A stretch of DNA of 7,028 nt, from assembly GCA_025453315.1 (NCBI GenBank), contig JALOQQ010000053.1:1-7028 (forward strand), given 5' to 3'. Both the position numbers and the translations under genes were made by a program. Numbering within the stretch: position 1 is the stretch's first letter; every line of letters begins with the position of its first letter. The notes beneath the pieces were generated by a model. That model worked only from the letters and a program-made list of their open reading frames with translations, had not been told where the DNA came from and did not search any database. Source of the stretch: Planctomycetota bacterium. GTDB lineage: Bacteria > Patescibacteriota > Patescibacteriia > Patescibacteriales > UBA12465. This document shows positions 1 to 5,479 of this stretch, one piece after another.

Positions 1-1
1 T

Positions 2-805
2 AAAGCTATGATGAAGGGATATGGCGAAGTTTTAAAAAAGGCTAATTTGGTAAATATCACCGGCGAAATTGCGATTATGAAAAATAGTATTACGGCTTTT
101 TGTGATACCAATTCCAATAGCCAATTAATAGTTACTTGGGGAGCTTCCTGTATTGGTTTGTCGAGTCAGAAATTATTACTTGATCCTAGTAAAATTAAAC
201 CCGGTATGGTGATAGTTGGTTTTAAAGAAAATGGTTACCGTTGTAATGGTGGCGGTTTTCATACGGAATTAATATTGCGCGAATATGGCCCGGAAATAGG
301 AAAGATATTTCAAAACTCAGAAGCTTTGGCCTATATAAAAAAATTAACCGTTCCTTCTATTAGTTATGCCAAGACGGTTTGTCGTATTATTGGTTGGGGA
401 GAAGATGGTAGTGTTGGTGAGCCAATTGTTAAAGTACACGGCATAGCTCATATTACCGGTGGTGGTATTTGGGGAAAATTTGGCGAGTTATTACCAAAGG
501 GCATTGGTGCCATTTTAGATAACATGCCCATACCGCCAGAAGTATTACTTCAAGCTCAGGAAATGTCTTTTGCTCATCCTGATATTGAACTCAGTGATAA
601 GGCGGCTTATAGTACTTTTCATGGTGGTCCCGGCATGTTGTTGGTAGTGGATGATAAAAAGGCGGCTCAAAAACTTTGTGACGAAGCCTCTAATGATGGA
701 ATTGAGGGGGAAATAATTGGTTCAACCGATGACTCTGGAGTATTAAAAATCGTTTCTCGCTTTCAGAAAACTCCCGGCAATGTCTTATTTGAAGTTTTAA
801 AATAA
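2..805 (+). CDS. purM: Phosphoribosylformylglycinamidine cyclo-ligase (AIR synthetase), 5'-truncated by the window edge
   Basis: PurM closes FGAM to AIR with ATP in de novo purine synthesis (cytosolic). The frame is open to the window edge, so the N-terminal third is missing; the first Met codons in view (8 and 11) are probably internal. Numbering from the Met at 8: ITGEIAIM (17-24) matches the PurM GGETAEM segment. DPSKIKPGMVIVGFKENGYRCNGG (59-82) matches the 'G.KVK.GDVLI.L.S.G.HSNG' segment. GIAHITGGGIWGKF (145-158) and TFHGGPGMLLVV (203-214) are the AIRS C-terminal domain hallmarks (family: NMGIGMVLVV). The protein ends at a normal C-terminus. The sequence is divergent: the usual HSNG is RCNG, and there is a short insertion near 128-141 (IGWGEDGSVGEPIV). 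Twelve bases separate it from purN, so co-transcription is likely. Family assignment is firm; normal activity is inferred. Confidence 0.88.
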   Translation, partial: KAMMKGYGEVLKKANLVNITGEIAIMKNSITAFCDTNSNSQLIVTWGASCIGLSSQKLLLDPSKIKPGMVIVGFKENGYRCNGGGFHTELILREYGPEIGKIFQNSEALAYIKKLTVPSISYAKTVCRIIGWGEDGSVGEPIVKVHGIAHITGGGIWGKFGELLPKGIGAILDNMPIPPEVLLQAQEMSFAHPDIELSDKAAYSTFHGGPGMLLVVDDKKAAQKLCDEASNDGIEGEIIGSTDDSGVLKIVSRFQKTPGNVLFEVLK

Positions 806-817
806 AAATAAAAAAAC

Positions 818-1510
818 ATGACAATCAATACAGTTATAGTTGCTTCTGGAAGTGGTACCGATGCCAATGCTGTAATGGAAAAAGTTCGACAAGGATTTTG
901 TCCGCACATCAATTTAAAATTTTTATTGAGCACAAAAAATAATGCTGGCTGTTTGGATAAAGCTAAAAAGCACAATGTGCCTCAGAAAATTTTAGATAAA
1001 AGTGTTTTGAAAAAGGATTTTAATGCAGAATTTATTTCACTAATACAGAAAGAAAAAATTCAATTAGTTTTTCTTTTAGGTTGTGTGGTAAAAATCCCTC
1101 ATGTCCCTGGTGTTTATTTTTTTAATATTCATCCGGTTGATAAGGAACGCTTTGGTGGTAAAAATAAATACGGACTAGAAACCCATAAGGCAGTTTTGCT
1201 TTCTATAAAAGAGGAGCTAGATAATAATTCCTTATTATCCCCGAAAAATAAGTTTTTTACTTATCCTACTTTTCATCGTGTTAATGAGAATGGTGAGGAC
1301 GAGCAATATGATTCAGGGGAAGAATTATTGAAAGTTAAGCTAAGAATTCCTTCTAGCATTGTTGAAAACTATTATCTACAAAAGGTTGACTTAGAAGAAT
1401 CAGCCGCTCTTTTACAAAAATACGTTTTGAACTATGAGTGGTTGATGTTGCCAGGTGCTGTTAATATAGCAGCTCAACTCATTTTAGATGATCAAAAATG
1501 TTATAAATAA
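818..1510 (+). CDS. purN: Phosphoribosylglycinamide formyltransferase (GART), divergent PurN
   Basis: PurN transfers formyl from 10-formyl-tetrahydrofolate to GAR, the third step of IMP synthesis. At the N-terminus, IVASGSGTDANAVME (residues 7-21) matches the PurN 'VLISGNGSNLQAII' phosphate-binding loop. FFNIHPVDKERFGG (101-114) carries the catalytic Asn103 and His105 (E. coli N106, H108), followed by YGLETHKAV (118-126), as in the family 'PGLHTHRQAL'. YDSGEELLKVKLRIP (164-178) supplies the catalytic Asp165 (E. coli D144) in 'DGGPVILQAKVPV' register. The full catalytic triad is therefore present. At 230 aa it is longer than the usual 190-215, with extra residues around 128-160. The ATG at 818 is the first codon giving the complete Rossmann start; no Shine-Dalgarno is seen, only an A-rich tract. 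It follows purM after 12 nt and ends in an intrinsic terminator. Confidence 0.85.
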   Translation: MTINTVIVASGSGTDANAVMEKVRQGFCPHINLKFLLSTKNNAGCLDKAKKHNVPQKILDKSVLKKDFNAEFISLIQKEKIQLVFLLGCVVKIPHVPGVYFFNIHPVDKERFGGKNKYGLETHKAVLLSIKEELDNNSLLSPKNKFFTYPTFHRVNENGEDEQYDSGEELLKVKLRIPSSIVENYYLQKVDLEESAALLQKYVLNYEWLMLPGAVNIAAQLILDDQKCYK

Positions 1511-1542
1511 GGTTTTAATTGTGGTATTTTGCCATAATAAAT

Positions 1543-1573
1543 TAAGCCCCCGTCAAAGGAGGCTTATTTTTTT
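1543..1573 (+). terminator. Intrinsic terminator after purN
   Basis: A 9-position stem pairs 1543-1551 (TAAGCCCCC) with 1558-1566 (GGAGGCTTA), with one C/A mismatch at 1549/1560 and the 6-nt loop GTCAAA. Seven T residues follow at 1567-1573. It is strikingly GC-rich for this region and lies 32 bases after the purN stop, so it closes the purM-purN unit. Confidence 0.9.
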
Positions 1574-1639
1574 AGATAATTAATTTAATTAAAGTTTATT
1601 TTTTGTTCATGTGTCGTGTGATAAGCTTTTTAGATTGCC

Positions 1640-1648
1640 TGCTATTAT
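1640..1648 (+). promoter_or_regulatory. Extended -10 promoter candidate for the nucleotidyltransferase gene
   Basis: TGCTATTAT is a TGn extended -10 followed by a 5/6 match to TATAAT. No good -35 lies 16-18 bp upstream, as is common for extended -10 promoters. It sits just downstream of the purN terminator, and initiation near 1655 would give a leader of about 80 nt that includes the hairpin at 1669-1703. The same TGCTAT[A/T]AT form precedes lemA. Confidence 0.5.
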
Positions 1649-1668
1649 ATTTTTATATTTAAGATTAA

Positions 1669-1703
1669 TTACTTATTAATAAATAAAACATGTTAATAAG
1701 TAA
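1669..1703. repeat. Perfect 11-bp inverted repeat in the leader of the nucleotidyltransferase gene
   Basis: TTACTTATTAA (1669-1679) is the exact reverse complement of TTAATAAGTAA (1693-1703). The stem can extend inward by a T-G wobble and an A-T pair, leaving a 9-nt loop at 1682-1690. No T-run follows, so it is not a terminator. An operator or a leader RNA hairpin is possible. Confidence 0.6.
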
Positions 1704-1740
1704 AGATGTGTCAATAAATAAGCTAAATAGTTTATTATGA
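1690..1740 (+). CDS. Possible 16-codon leader ORF overlapping the nucleotidyltransferase start (ATGA)
   Basis: An ATG at 1690 opens a 16-codon frame (MLISKDVSINKLNSLL) ending at TGA 1738-1740. That stop overlaps the ATG of the next gene (1737-1739) in the classic ATGA arrangement used for translational coupling. The start lies in the loop edge and right arm of the hairpin at 1669-1703. There is no visible ribosome binding site and the peptide resembles nothing I recognise, so it may be chance. It would be the only TGA stop in the window. Confidence 0.2.
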   Translation: MLISKDVSINKLNSLL

Positions 1741-2303
1741 ATCTTTTATTAGAGTCTAAAAAAATAAAGAGAGAAGCCACTTCTTTATTAAATAAATCAG
1801 ATTTATTGAATTATCTTCAATCTTACGGACAGCTCAGTCTGCGCGGTAGTTATTTTCTCGATCTTATGATTGATGGTGATATTGATTTACTTTTAATAAA
1901 TAAAAGAGTTACTAAAAAATTAGCCCTTAAGATTTTAAAAGGTTTAATTGAAAAAAATTTTTTTCGTGGTTATTTATTTTATGATTTTACTAAGCGTCGT
2001 TCTTCAGGGTTGCCCCTAGGTTATTATATTGGTTTAAAAACTCATTTTAAAAAACGAAAATGGAAAATTGATCTTTGGCTTTGTTCTAAAATAATATCTA
2101 AGCGAGAATCCTTTATTAATTCTTTAAATAAAAAATTAACTAACGATGATAGAAAAAATATTTTAGCTATAAAAAAAGAAGTTAAGCGTCGCAATTTAGA
2201 TATTAAGAGCTACATTATTTATCAGGCTTACATCAAGGGAATAACAAGTTTTTCTGCTTTTTGGCGGTTTTGGCAAGATAAAAACAAGAGCTTTAAAATA
2301 TAA
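1737..2303 (+). CDS. Stand-alone minimal nucleotidyltransferase-fold protein, function unknown
   Basis: The 188-aa basic protein carries a polymerase-beta-type nucleotidyltransferase signature. RGSYFLDLMIDGDIDLLLI (36-54) contains Gly37-Ser38, nine residues, then Asp48-Ile49-Asp50, matching the family pattern hG[GS]x(9-13)Dh[DE]h. A plausible third metal ligand is Asp112 in WKIDLWLC (109-116). The C-terminal part (120-188) is rich in Lys/Arg and ends with aromatic residues (FSAFWRFWQ, 172-180); it could be a small helical nucleic-acid- or partner-binding region. No transmembrane segment is seen. The start is fixed because an in-frame TAG at 1728-1730 lies just upstream. The gene is flanked by terminators on both sides, so it is probably transcribed alone. 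No antitoxin- or HEPN-like partner lies beside it, which argues against a MNT/HEPN toxin-antitoxin pair. The substrate is unknown. Confidence 0.65.
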   Translation: MNLLLESKKIKREATSLLNKSDLLNYLQSYGQLSLRGSYFLDLMIDGDIDLLLINKRVTKKLALKILKGLIEKNFFRGYLFYDFTKRRSSGLPLGYYIGLKTHFKKRKWKIDLWLCSKIISKRESFINSLNKKLTNDDRKNILAIKKEVKRRNLDIKSYIIYQAYIKGITSFSAFWRFWQDKNKSFKI

Positions 2304-2328
2304 AATGGTTTAAGTAAGCCATTTTTTT
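2302..2328 (+). terminator. Intrinsic terminator overlapping the nucleotidyltransferase stop codon
   Basis: The stem pairs AAAATGG-TTT (2302-2311) with AAG-CCATTTT (2316-2325), with one T-G wobble and the 4-nt loop AAGT. It runs into a T-tract at 2322-2328. The left arm starts inside the TAA stop codon, so the gene and its terminator are fused. Confidence 0.8.
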
Positions 2329-2358
2329 ATTGTTACTCTGTAAATTTTCTCAAAAACG

Positions 2359-2367
2359 TGCTATAAT
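2359..2367 (+). promoter_or_regulatory. Extended -10 promoter upstream of lemA
   Basis: TGCTATAAT is a perfect extended -10 (TGn plus consensus TATAAT) 38 bases before the lemA ATG and 30 bases after the preceding terminator T-tract. The -35 position (TGTAAA at 2339-2344, 17-bp spacer) is weak. Initiation is expected near 2374. It probably drives lemA and the ygcG-like gene, and possibly the run through rlmH. Confidence 0.7.
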
Positions 2368-2405
2368 AAAACAAAGTTTTTATTAATAATAAAATTAAAA
2401 AATTT

Positions 2406-2969
2406 ATGAAAAAGACAGGTCTTATTATTATCGCTATTGTGGCGGTGATTGGTATTTTTTTGTGGAGCTCTTACAACAGCTTAGTTTCTCGCAACGAGTC
2501 AGCTGATAATCAATGGGCAAAAGTAGAAACCCAATATCAACGTCGTTTTGATTTAATCCCTAACTTAGTAGAGGCCGTTAAAGGCGCTATGTCTCAAGAA
2601 CAAAAAGTTTTTGGTGATTTAGCTGAAGCTCGTTCACGTTATAGTGGCGCTCAAACCGCTAACGAAAAAGCGGGAGCGGCTAGTGAAGTGGAAAGCGCTT
2701 TTTCTCGTTTGTTAGTTGTTATGGAAAATTACCCACAACTTAAATCTATTGATACTGTGCAAACTCTAATGGCTCAATTAGAGGGTTCAGAAAATAGAAT
2801 TAGCGTAGAGCGTTCTCGTTATAATGATGAAATTAAAAGTTATAATTTAGTAATTAAACGTTTTCCTGGCAATTTAGTAGCTAGTATGTTTGGTTATTCT
2901 GTTCGTAATTATTTCCAGGCTGAAGCTGGATCAGAAAATGCCCCTAAAGTTGATTTGCAGGTAAAATAA
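2406..2969 (+). CDS. lemA: LemA family membrane protein
   Basis: This is a full-length (187 aa) LemA-family protein. An N-terminal transmembrane segment (about 5-20, IIIAIVAVIGIFLW) is followed by YNSLV (23-27). QYQRRFDLIPNLVEAVKG (43-60) is the family signature. The helical core continues with VMENYPQLKS (105-114) and QLEGSENRISVERSRYN (124-140). IKRFPGNLVASMFGY (150-164) and the terminal APKVDL (179-184) are also standard. LemA proteins form a membrane-anchored helical bundle with the bulk of the chain thought to lie outside; their biochemical role is unsettled. The gene starts after an AT-only leader without Shine-Dalgarno and is followed 45 nt later by a TPM-domain gene, a common pairing in bacteria. 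That pairing suggests the two act together at the envelope, by inference. Confidence 0.95.
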   Translation: MKKTGLIIIAIVAVIGIFLWSSYNSLVSRNESADNQWAKVETQYQRRFDLIPNLVEAVKGAMSQEQKVFGDLAEARSRYSGAQTANEKAGAASEVESAFSRLLVVMENYPQLKSIDTVQTLMAQLEGSENRISVERSRYNDEIKSYNLVIKRFPGNLVASMFGYSVRNYFQAEAGSENAPKVDLQVK

Positions 2970-2979
2970 CCGCCGTCTC

Positions 2980-2998
2980 ATTAGTTATCTTAACTAAT
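2980..2998. repeat. Hairpin between lemA and the ygcG-like gene
   Basis: ATTAGTTA (2980-2987) pairs perfectly with TAACTAAT (2991-2998) around a 3-nt loop. No T-run follows, so it is unlikely to terminate transcription. It could adjust relative expression or mRNA stability of the two genes. Confidence 0.5.
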
Positions 2999-3014
2999 AG
3001 TACTGTAAGCTTTT

Positions 3015-3911
3015 ATGTCTTGGCGTAAATTAATTATTATTTTTTTTGTAGCAGCATGGTTTTTACCGACCATGCTGTTTGCCTATCAATCTCCAGGTAA
3101 AGCCCAGGGATTTGTTAATGATTTTGCTGGAGTTTTTAAGGACGAAGAAAAACAATCTTTAGAACAAAAACTTTCAGCTTATGAGAAACAAAGCGGTAAT
3201 GAAATTGCTGTAGTTTCTGTTGCTAGCTTGCAGGGAGATACTATTGAAAATTTTGCTGTCGAATTATTTAAAGATTGGGGTATTGGTAAGAAGGAAAAAG
3301 ATAATGGAGTCTTGCTTTTATTTTCTCTCGAAGATAGAAAAATTAGAATAGAAGTTGGCTATGGTTTAGAAGGTAGTTTAACCGATGCTCAGAGTTATTG
3401 GATTATTCGCGATATTATTACACCTGGTTTTCGTGAAGGGAATTATGGTGCGACAATAAATGAAGCTACTGATAAAATTATTTCAGCTTTAAGTGGCGAA
3501 ATTTTACCAGAAGCCCCAGTCGAGTCAAATTCTAAAAAATTTAATTTTTGGAGAATTATTGAAAATACTTGGTGGTTGTTTTTAATTATTGGCAATGGTG
3601 TTGCCATTTGGTTGGGGCGTACTAAATCTTGGTGGTTAGGTGGTGTTTTGGGTGGTATTTCTGGTATTATCATTGGTTTAGTAATAGCTTCTTTAGTAGT
3701 TGGTATTATTACCACTTTAGGACTAACAATTTTAGGCTTAATTTTAGATTATTTTCTTTCTAAAAAGGGTTATGGTAAAAATAGAAAAGGTCCTGGAGGA
3801 GGTTTTTTTATTGGTGGTTTTGGCGGTGGCTCATCAGGTTCTTCTAGTAGCGGTTTTGGCGGTTTTGGCGGTGGCTCATCCGGGGGTGGTGGCTCTTCTG
3901 GATCTTGGTAA
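3015..3911 (+). CDS. TPM-domain (YgcG-like) secreted or membrane protein with Gly/Ser-rich tail
   Basis: The layout is typical of the TPM family (Pfam TPM_phosphatase, YgcG/Psb32-like). A signal peptide occupies residues 1-23 (SWRKLIIIFFVAAWFLPTM, possible cleavage after LFA). The TPM domain spans about 30-160, with FVNDFAGVF (33-41), GNEIAVVSVASLQGD (61-75), FAVELFKDWGIGKKEKDNG (80-98), and IRIEVGYGLEGSLTDAQ (110-126). Two or three hydrophobic segments follow between about 184 and 248. The tail from 259 is almost all Gly, Ser and Phe and ends GSSGSW, as in many family members. The TPM domain is expected outside the membrane. Phosphatase activity was shown for the plant relative; bacterial function is uncertain. 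An in-frame TAA at 3006-3008 fixes the ATG start. It lies 45 nt after lemA, probably in the same operon. Confidence 0.9.
   Translation: MSWRKLIIIFFVAAWFLPTMLFAYQSPGKAQGFVNDFAGVFKDEEKQSLEQKLSAYEKQSGNEIAVVSVASLQGDTIENFAVELFKDWGIGKKEKDNGVLLLFSLEDRKIRIEVGYGLEGSLTDAQSYWIIRDIITPGFREGNYGATINEATDKIISALSGEILPEAPVESNSKKFNFWRIIENTWWLFLIIGNGVAIWLGRTKSWWLGGVLGGISGIIIGLVIASLVVGIITTLGLTILGLILDYFLSKKGYGKNRKGPGGGFFIGGFGGGSSGSSSSGFGGFGGGSSGGGGSSGSW
3816..3880 (+). repeat. In-frame 20-bp direct repeat encoding the Gly-rich tail
   Basis: GGTTTTGGCGGTGGCTCATC occurs at 3816-3835 and again at 3861-3880, exactly 45 bases (15 codons) apart. A third partial copy (GGTTTTGGC) lies at 3852-3860. The identical synonymous codons suggest recent slippage or recombination within the tail, so its length may vary between strains. 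Confidence 0.7.
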
Positions 3912-3918
3912 TTTAATG

Positions 3919-3973
3919 ATATAATATTTATTGTAATAATATAATATTTATTAATGCTACATCATTAATAAAT
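3919..3973 (+). promoter_or_regulatory. Repeat-rich leader of the mgtC-like gene: paired TATAAT boxes and 11-bp hairpin
   Basis: ATATAATATTTATT occurs at 3919-3932 and 3939-3952, exactly 20 bp apart, each copy containing a consensus TATAAT. Overlapping the second copy, ATTTATTAATG (3946-3956) pairs perfectly with CATTAATAAAT (3963-3973) around the 6-nt loop CTACAT. The run TTTGATTTTT and then the ATG at 3983 follow. It could be an internal promoter with an operator, or a weak attenuator after the ygcG-like gene. No good -35 is visible. Confidence 0.45.
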
Positions 3974-3982
3974 TTGATTTTT

Positions 3983-4477
3983 ATGTCAACTATTAATCAA
4001 TTTTTAAGTTCTCTTGATCCTAATATAGAACAAGGACTTATCTTTTTAATTCAAATATTACTAGCAACTTTTTTAGGTTTAATTTTAGGAACACAACGTA
4101 AAATGGTGGAAAAAGCCGCTGGACCAAGAACTTATGCTTTGGTTTCTTTTAGTTCTTGTTTATTGGCTTTAATTGGTTATGATCTGTTTCCTAATAATAT
4201 TGGTGTTATTGCCGCCATTGTTACTGGTATTGGTTTTTTGGGTGCTGGCACTATTTTGCATCGCGATGATCGAGTTCAAGGTTTGACTACGGCCGCTGGA
4301 CTCTGGGTTAGTGCTACTATTGGCATCGCCGTAGGTACTGGATTTTTCTTTTTTTCCTTAGTGGCTACTATTATTTCTTTACTTATCCTTTCTACTGATG
4401 ATCGTGGTTTTAGAAGTTTTAATTTGCGCAATATTTTGGGTAGCAATAATAATGAAAAAGAGAAAAAAGATAATTAG
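3983..4477 (+). CDS. MgtC/SapB family membrane protein (short form)
   Basis: The 164-aa protein has the MgtC/SapB core. QILLATFLGLILGTQRKM (24-41) is the first helix with the conserved basic end. AAGPRTYALVSFSSCLLALIG (45-65) corresponds to the family 'PAGLRTH.LV..GA.L' segment. VTGIGFLGAGTIL (80-92) and VQGLTTAAGLWVSATIGIAVGTG (98-120) are the two strongest signatures. A last hydrophobic helix spans about 121-137. A charged tail (EKEKKDN) ends the protein, and the C-terminal ACT-like domain of virulence MgtC is absent. Family members are inner-membrane proteins tied to Mg2+ limitation, acid tolerance or ATPase modulation; the role here is unknown. A TTG at 3974 could start it 3 codons earlier, but the ATG at 3983 is preferred. 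There is no Shine-Dalgarno. Confidence 0.88.
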   Translation: MSTINQFLSSLDPNIEQGLIFLIQILLATFLGLILGTQRKMVEKAAGPRTYALVSFSSCLLALIGYDLFPNNIGVIAAIVTGIGFLGAGTILHRDDRVQGLTTAAGLWVSATIGIAVGTGFFFFSLVATIISLLILSTDDRGFRSFNLRNILGSNNNEKEKKDN

Positions 4478-4530
4478 AATCTAATAAATTACCTCGAGGT
4501 AAGCCCGAGGAATACTTTAATTTAAGATTC
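4477..4530 (+). promoter_or_regulatory. Structured intergenic element between the mgtC-like gene and the nucleotidase
   Basis: An outer stem pairs GAATCT (4477-4482) with AGATTC (4525-4530). After a 2-nt bulge, TAAATTA (4485-4491) pairs with TAATTTA (4518-4524). Inside, CCTCG (4492-4496) pairs with CGAGG (4506-4510). The perfect 14-bp palindrome TTACCTCGAGGTAA (4489-4502) competes with this fold. No T-run follows, so it is not a normal terminator. A cis-acting RNA or a protein-binding site is possible; it matches no riboswitch class I know. Confidence 0.4.
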
Positions 4531-4550
4531 GTTAATTTTAAGCTTCTTAT

Positions 4551-5402
4551 ATGGGTAATGTTTTAATAAAAAATAAAGAACATTGCCAAGCTATTAGGCA
4601 AAAGATGAAAGCGGCTGGTTTAGCCAAGCTTCATGTTTTAGCTGATTTTGATAAAACCTTAACTAAAGCCTTTGTTAATGGTGAAGAAATACCTTCTATA
4701 ATTTCTATTTTGCGTACCGAGGGTTATTTAACTCCAGATTATCCGGCTCGAGCTCATGCGCTTTACGACAAATTTCATCCTTTGGAAATTGATCCTCATC
4801 TTTCTGCGGAAGAAAAAAAGAAAGCTATGGAAGAATGGTGGCGCACTCATTTCGCTTTACTTCAGGAATGCGGTTTGACGCGTCGTGATGTGGAAAAAGC
4901 GGCTTTGTCACAGAGAGTTCAATTGAGAGATGGCGGTCTAGAATTATTAGATTTTTTGAAAGTTAATAATATTCCTTTAGTTCTTCTTTCTTCTAATGGC
5001 TTAGGGGAAGAGGGAATTATTTTTTTTCTCCAAAGATTGTCTCGTTTGTCCTCCAATATTCATATTATTTCCAATGCTTTTATTTGGGGAGAAGATGGTC
5101 GAGCAATTGGCGTTCGAGAGCCAATTGTTCATAACTTTAATAAAACCGAATTTGAAGTAAAAGATTATCCTTTCTTTAAAGAAGTTAAAGAAAGGAAAAA
5201 TGTCATATTATTGGGTGATACTTTAGGTGACGTGGATATGATAAATGGTTTTCAATACGATAATTTATTAAAAATTGGTTTTTTAAATAAAAAAGTTGAA
5301 GAACATTTACCATTTTTTCAAGAAATTTACGATGTCGTTATTATTAATGATGATGGTATGGACTATGTTAATGATTTGTTAAAAGAAATCGCCGCTGGTT
5401 AA
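4551..5402 (+). CDS. UMPH-1 family (cytosolic 5'-nucleotidase III-like) HAD phosphatase
   Basis: The 283-aa protein follows animal cytosolic 5'-nucleotidase III nearly end to end. HAD motif I is ADFDKTLTKAF (31-41), with nucleophile Asp32 and acid/base Asp34. The cap includes the family segment YDKFHPLEIDPHLSAEEK (72-89), then EEWWRTHFALL (94-104), close to the human 'KYYAIEVDPVLTVEEK' and 'EWYTKSHGLL'. Motif II is VLLSSNG (144-150, Ser147). Motif III is HNFNKTE (194-200, Lys198). Motif IV is LLGDTLGDVDMINGF (220-234, Asp223 and Asp227). KIGFLNKKVEE (241-251) also matches. Family members dephosphorylate UMP, CMP or m7GMP with Mg2+; which nucleotide is used here cannot be read. Start: in-frame TAA at 4539-4541, then the first ATG; no Shine-Dalgarno. 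The cytosolic product may serve pyrimidine salvage, by inference. Confidence 0.9.
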   Translation: MGNVLIKNKEHCQAIRQKMKAAGLAKLHVLADFDKTLTKAFVNGEEIPSIISILRTEGYLTPDYPARAHALYDKFHPLEIDPHLSAEEKKKAMEEWWRTHFALLQECGLTRRDVEKAALSQRVQLRDGGLELLDFLKVNNIPLVLLSSNGLGEEGIIFFLQRLSRLSSNIHIISNAFIWGEDGRAIGVREPIVHNFNKTEFEVKDYPFFKEVKERKNVILLGDTLGDVDMINGFQYDNLLKIGFLNKKVEEHLPFFQEIYDVVIINDDGMDYVNDLLKEIAAG

Positions 5403-5456
5403 ATTATTTTTAATTAAATAATCAATTGGTCATATTTGTTTGAATAATTAATTTTT

Positions 5457-5474
5457 AGTATTTTTATTAATACT
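5457..5474. repeat. Short inverted repeat just before rlmH
   Basis: AGTATT (5457-5462) pairs with AATACT (5469-5474) around the loop TTTATT, five bases before the rlmH ATG. The stem is only 6 bp in a very AT-rich spacer, so it may be chance, but it would sit within the ribosome footprint. Confidence 0.3.
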
Positions 5475-5479
5475 TGATT

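Noticed and set aside
763..975. Minus-strand 70-codon open frame
   Set aside because: It overlaps the end of purM and the start of purN, both well supported, and its product has no recognisable domain. It is a shadow frame.
1737..2303. MNT-HEPN type toxin-antitoxin pair
   Set aside because: Only the nucleotidyltransferase side is present. Terminators bound the gene, and LemA, not a HEPN protein, is next.
3443..3715. Minus-strand 90-codon open frame
   Set aside because: It lies wholly inside the TPM-domain gene; its Pro/Lys-rich composition is what the reverse complement of Gly/Ile codons gives.
3974..3982. TTG start adding three residues to the MgtC-like protein
   Set aside because: The ATG at 3983 is a better start codon, and the extra residues overlap the end of the leader hairpin without adding conserved sequence.
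5403..5422. Inverted repeat ATTATTT/AAATAAT after the nucleotidase as a terminator
   Set aside because: The stem is A/T only, 7 bp, and no T-run follows. It is too weak to call a terminator in such AT-rich sequence.
5474..5479. TTG start adding two residues to RlmH
   Set aside because: Starting at ATG 5480 gives the normal RlmH N-terminus and length.
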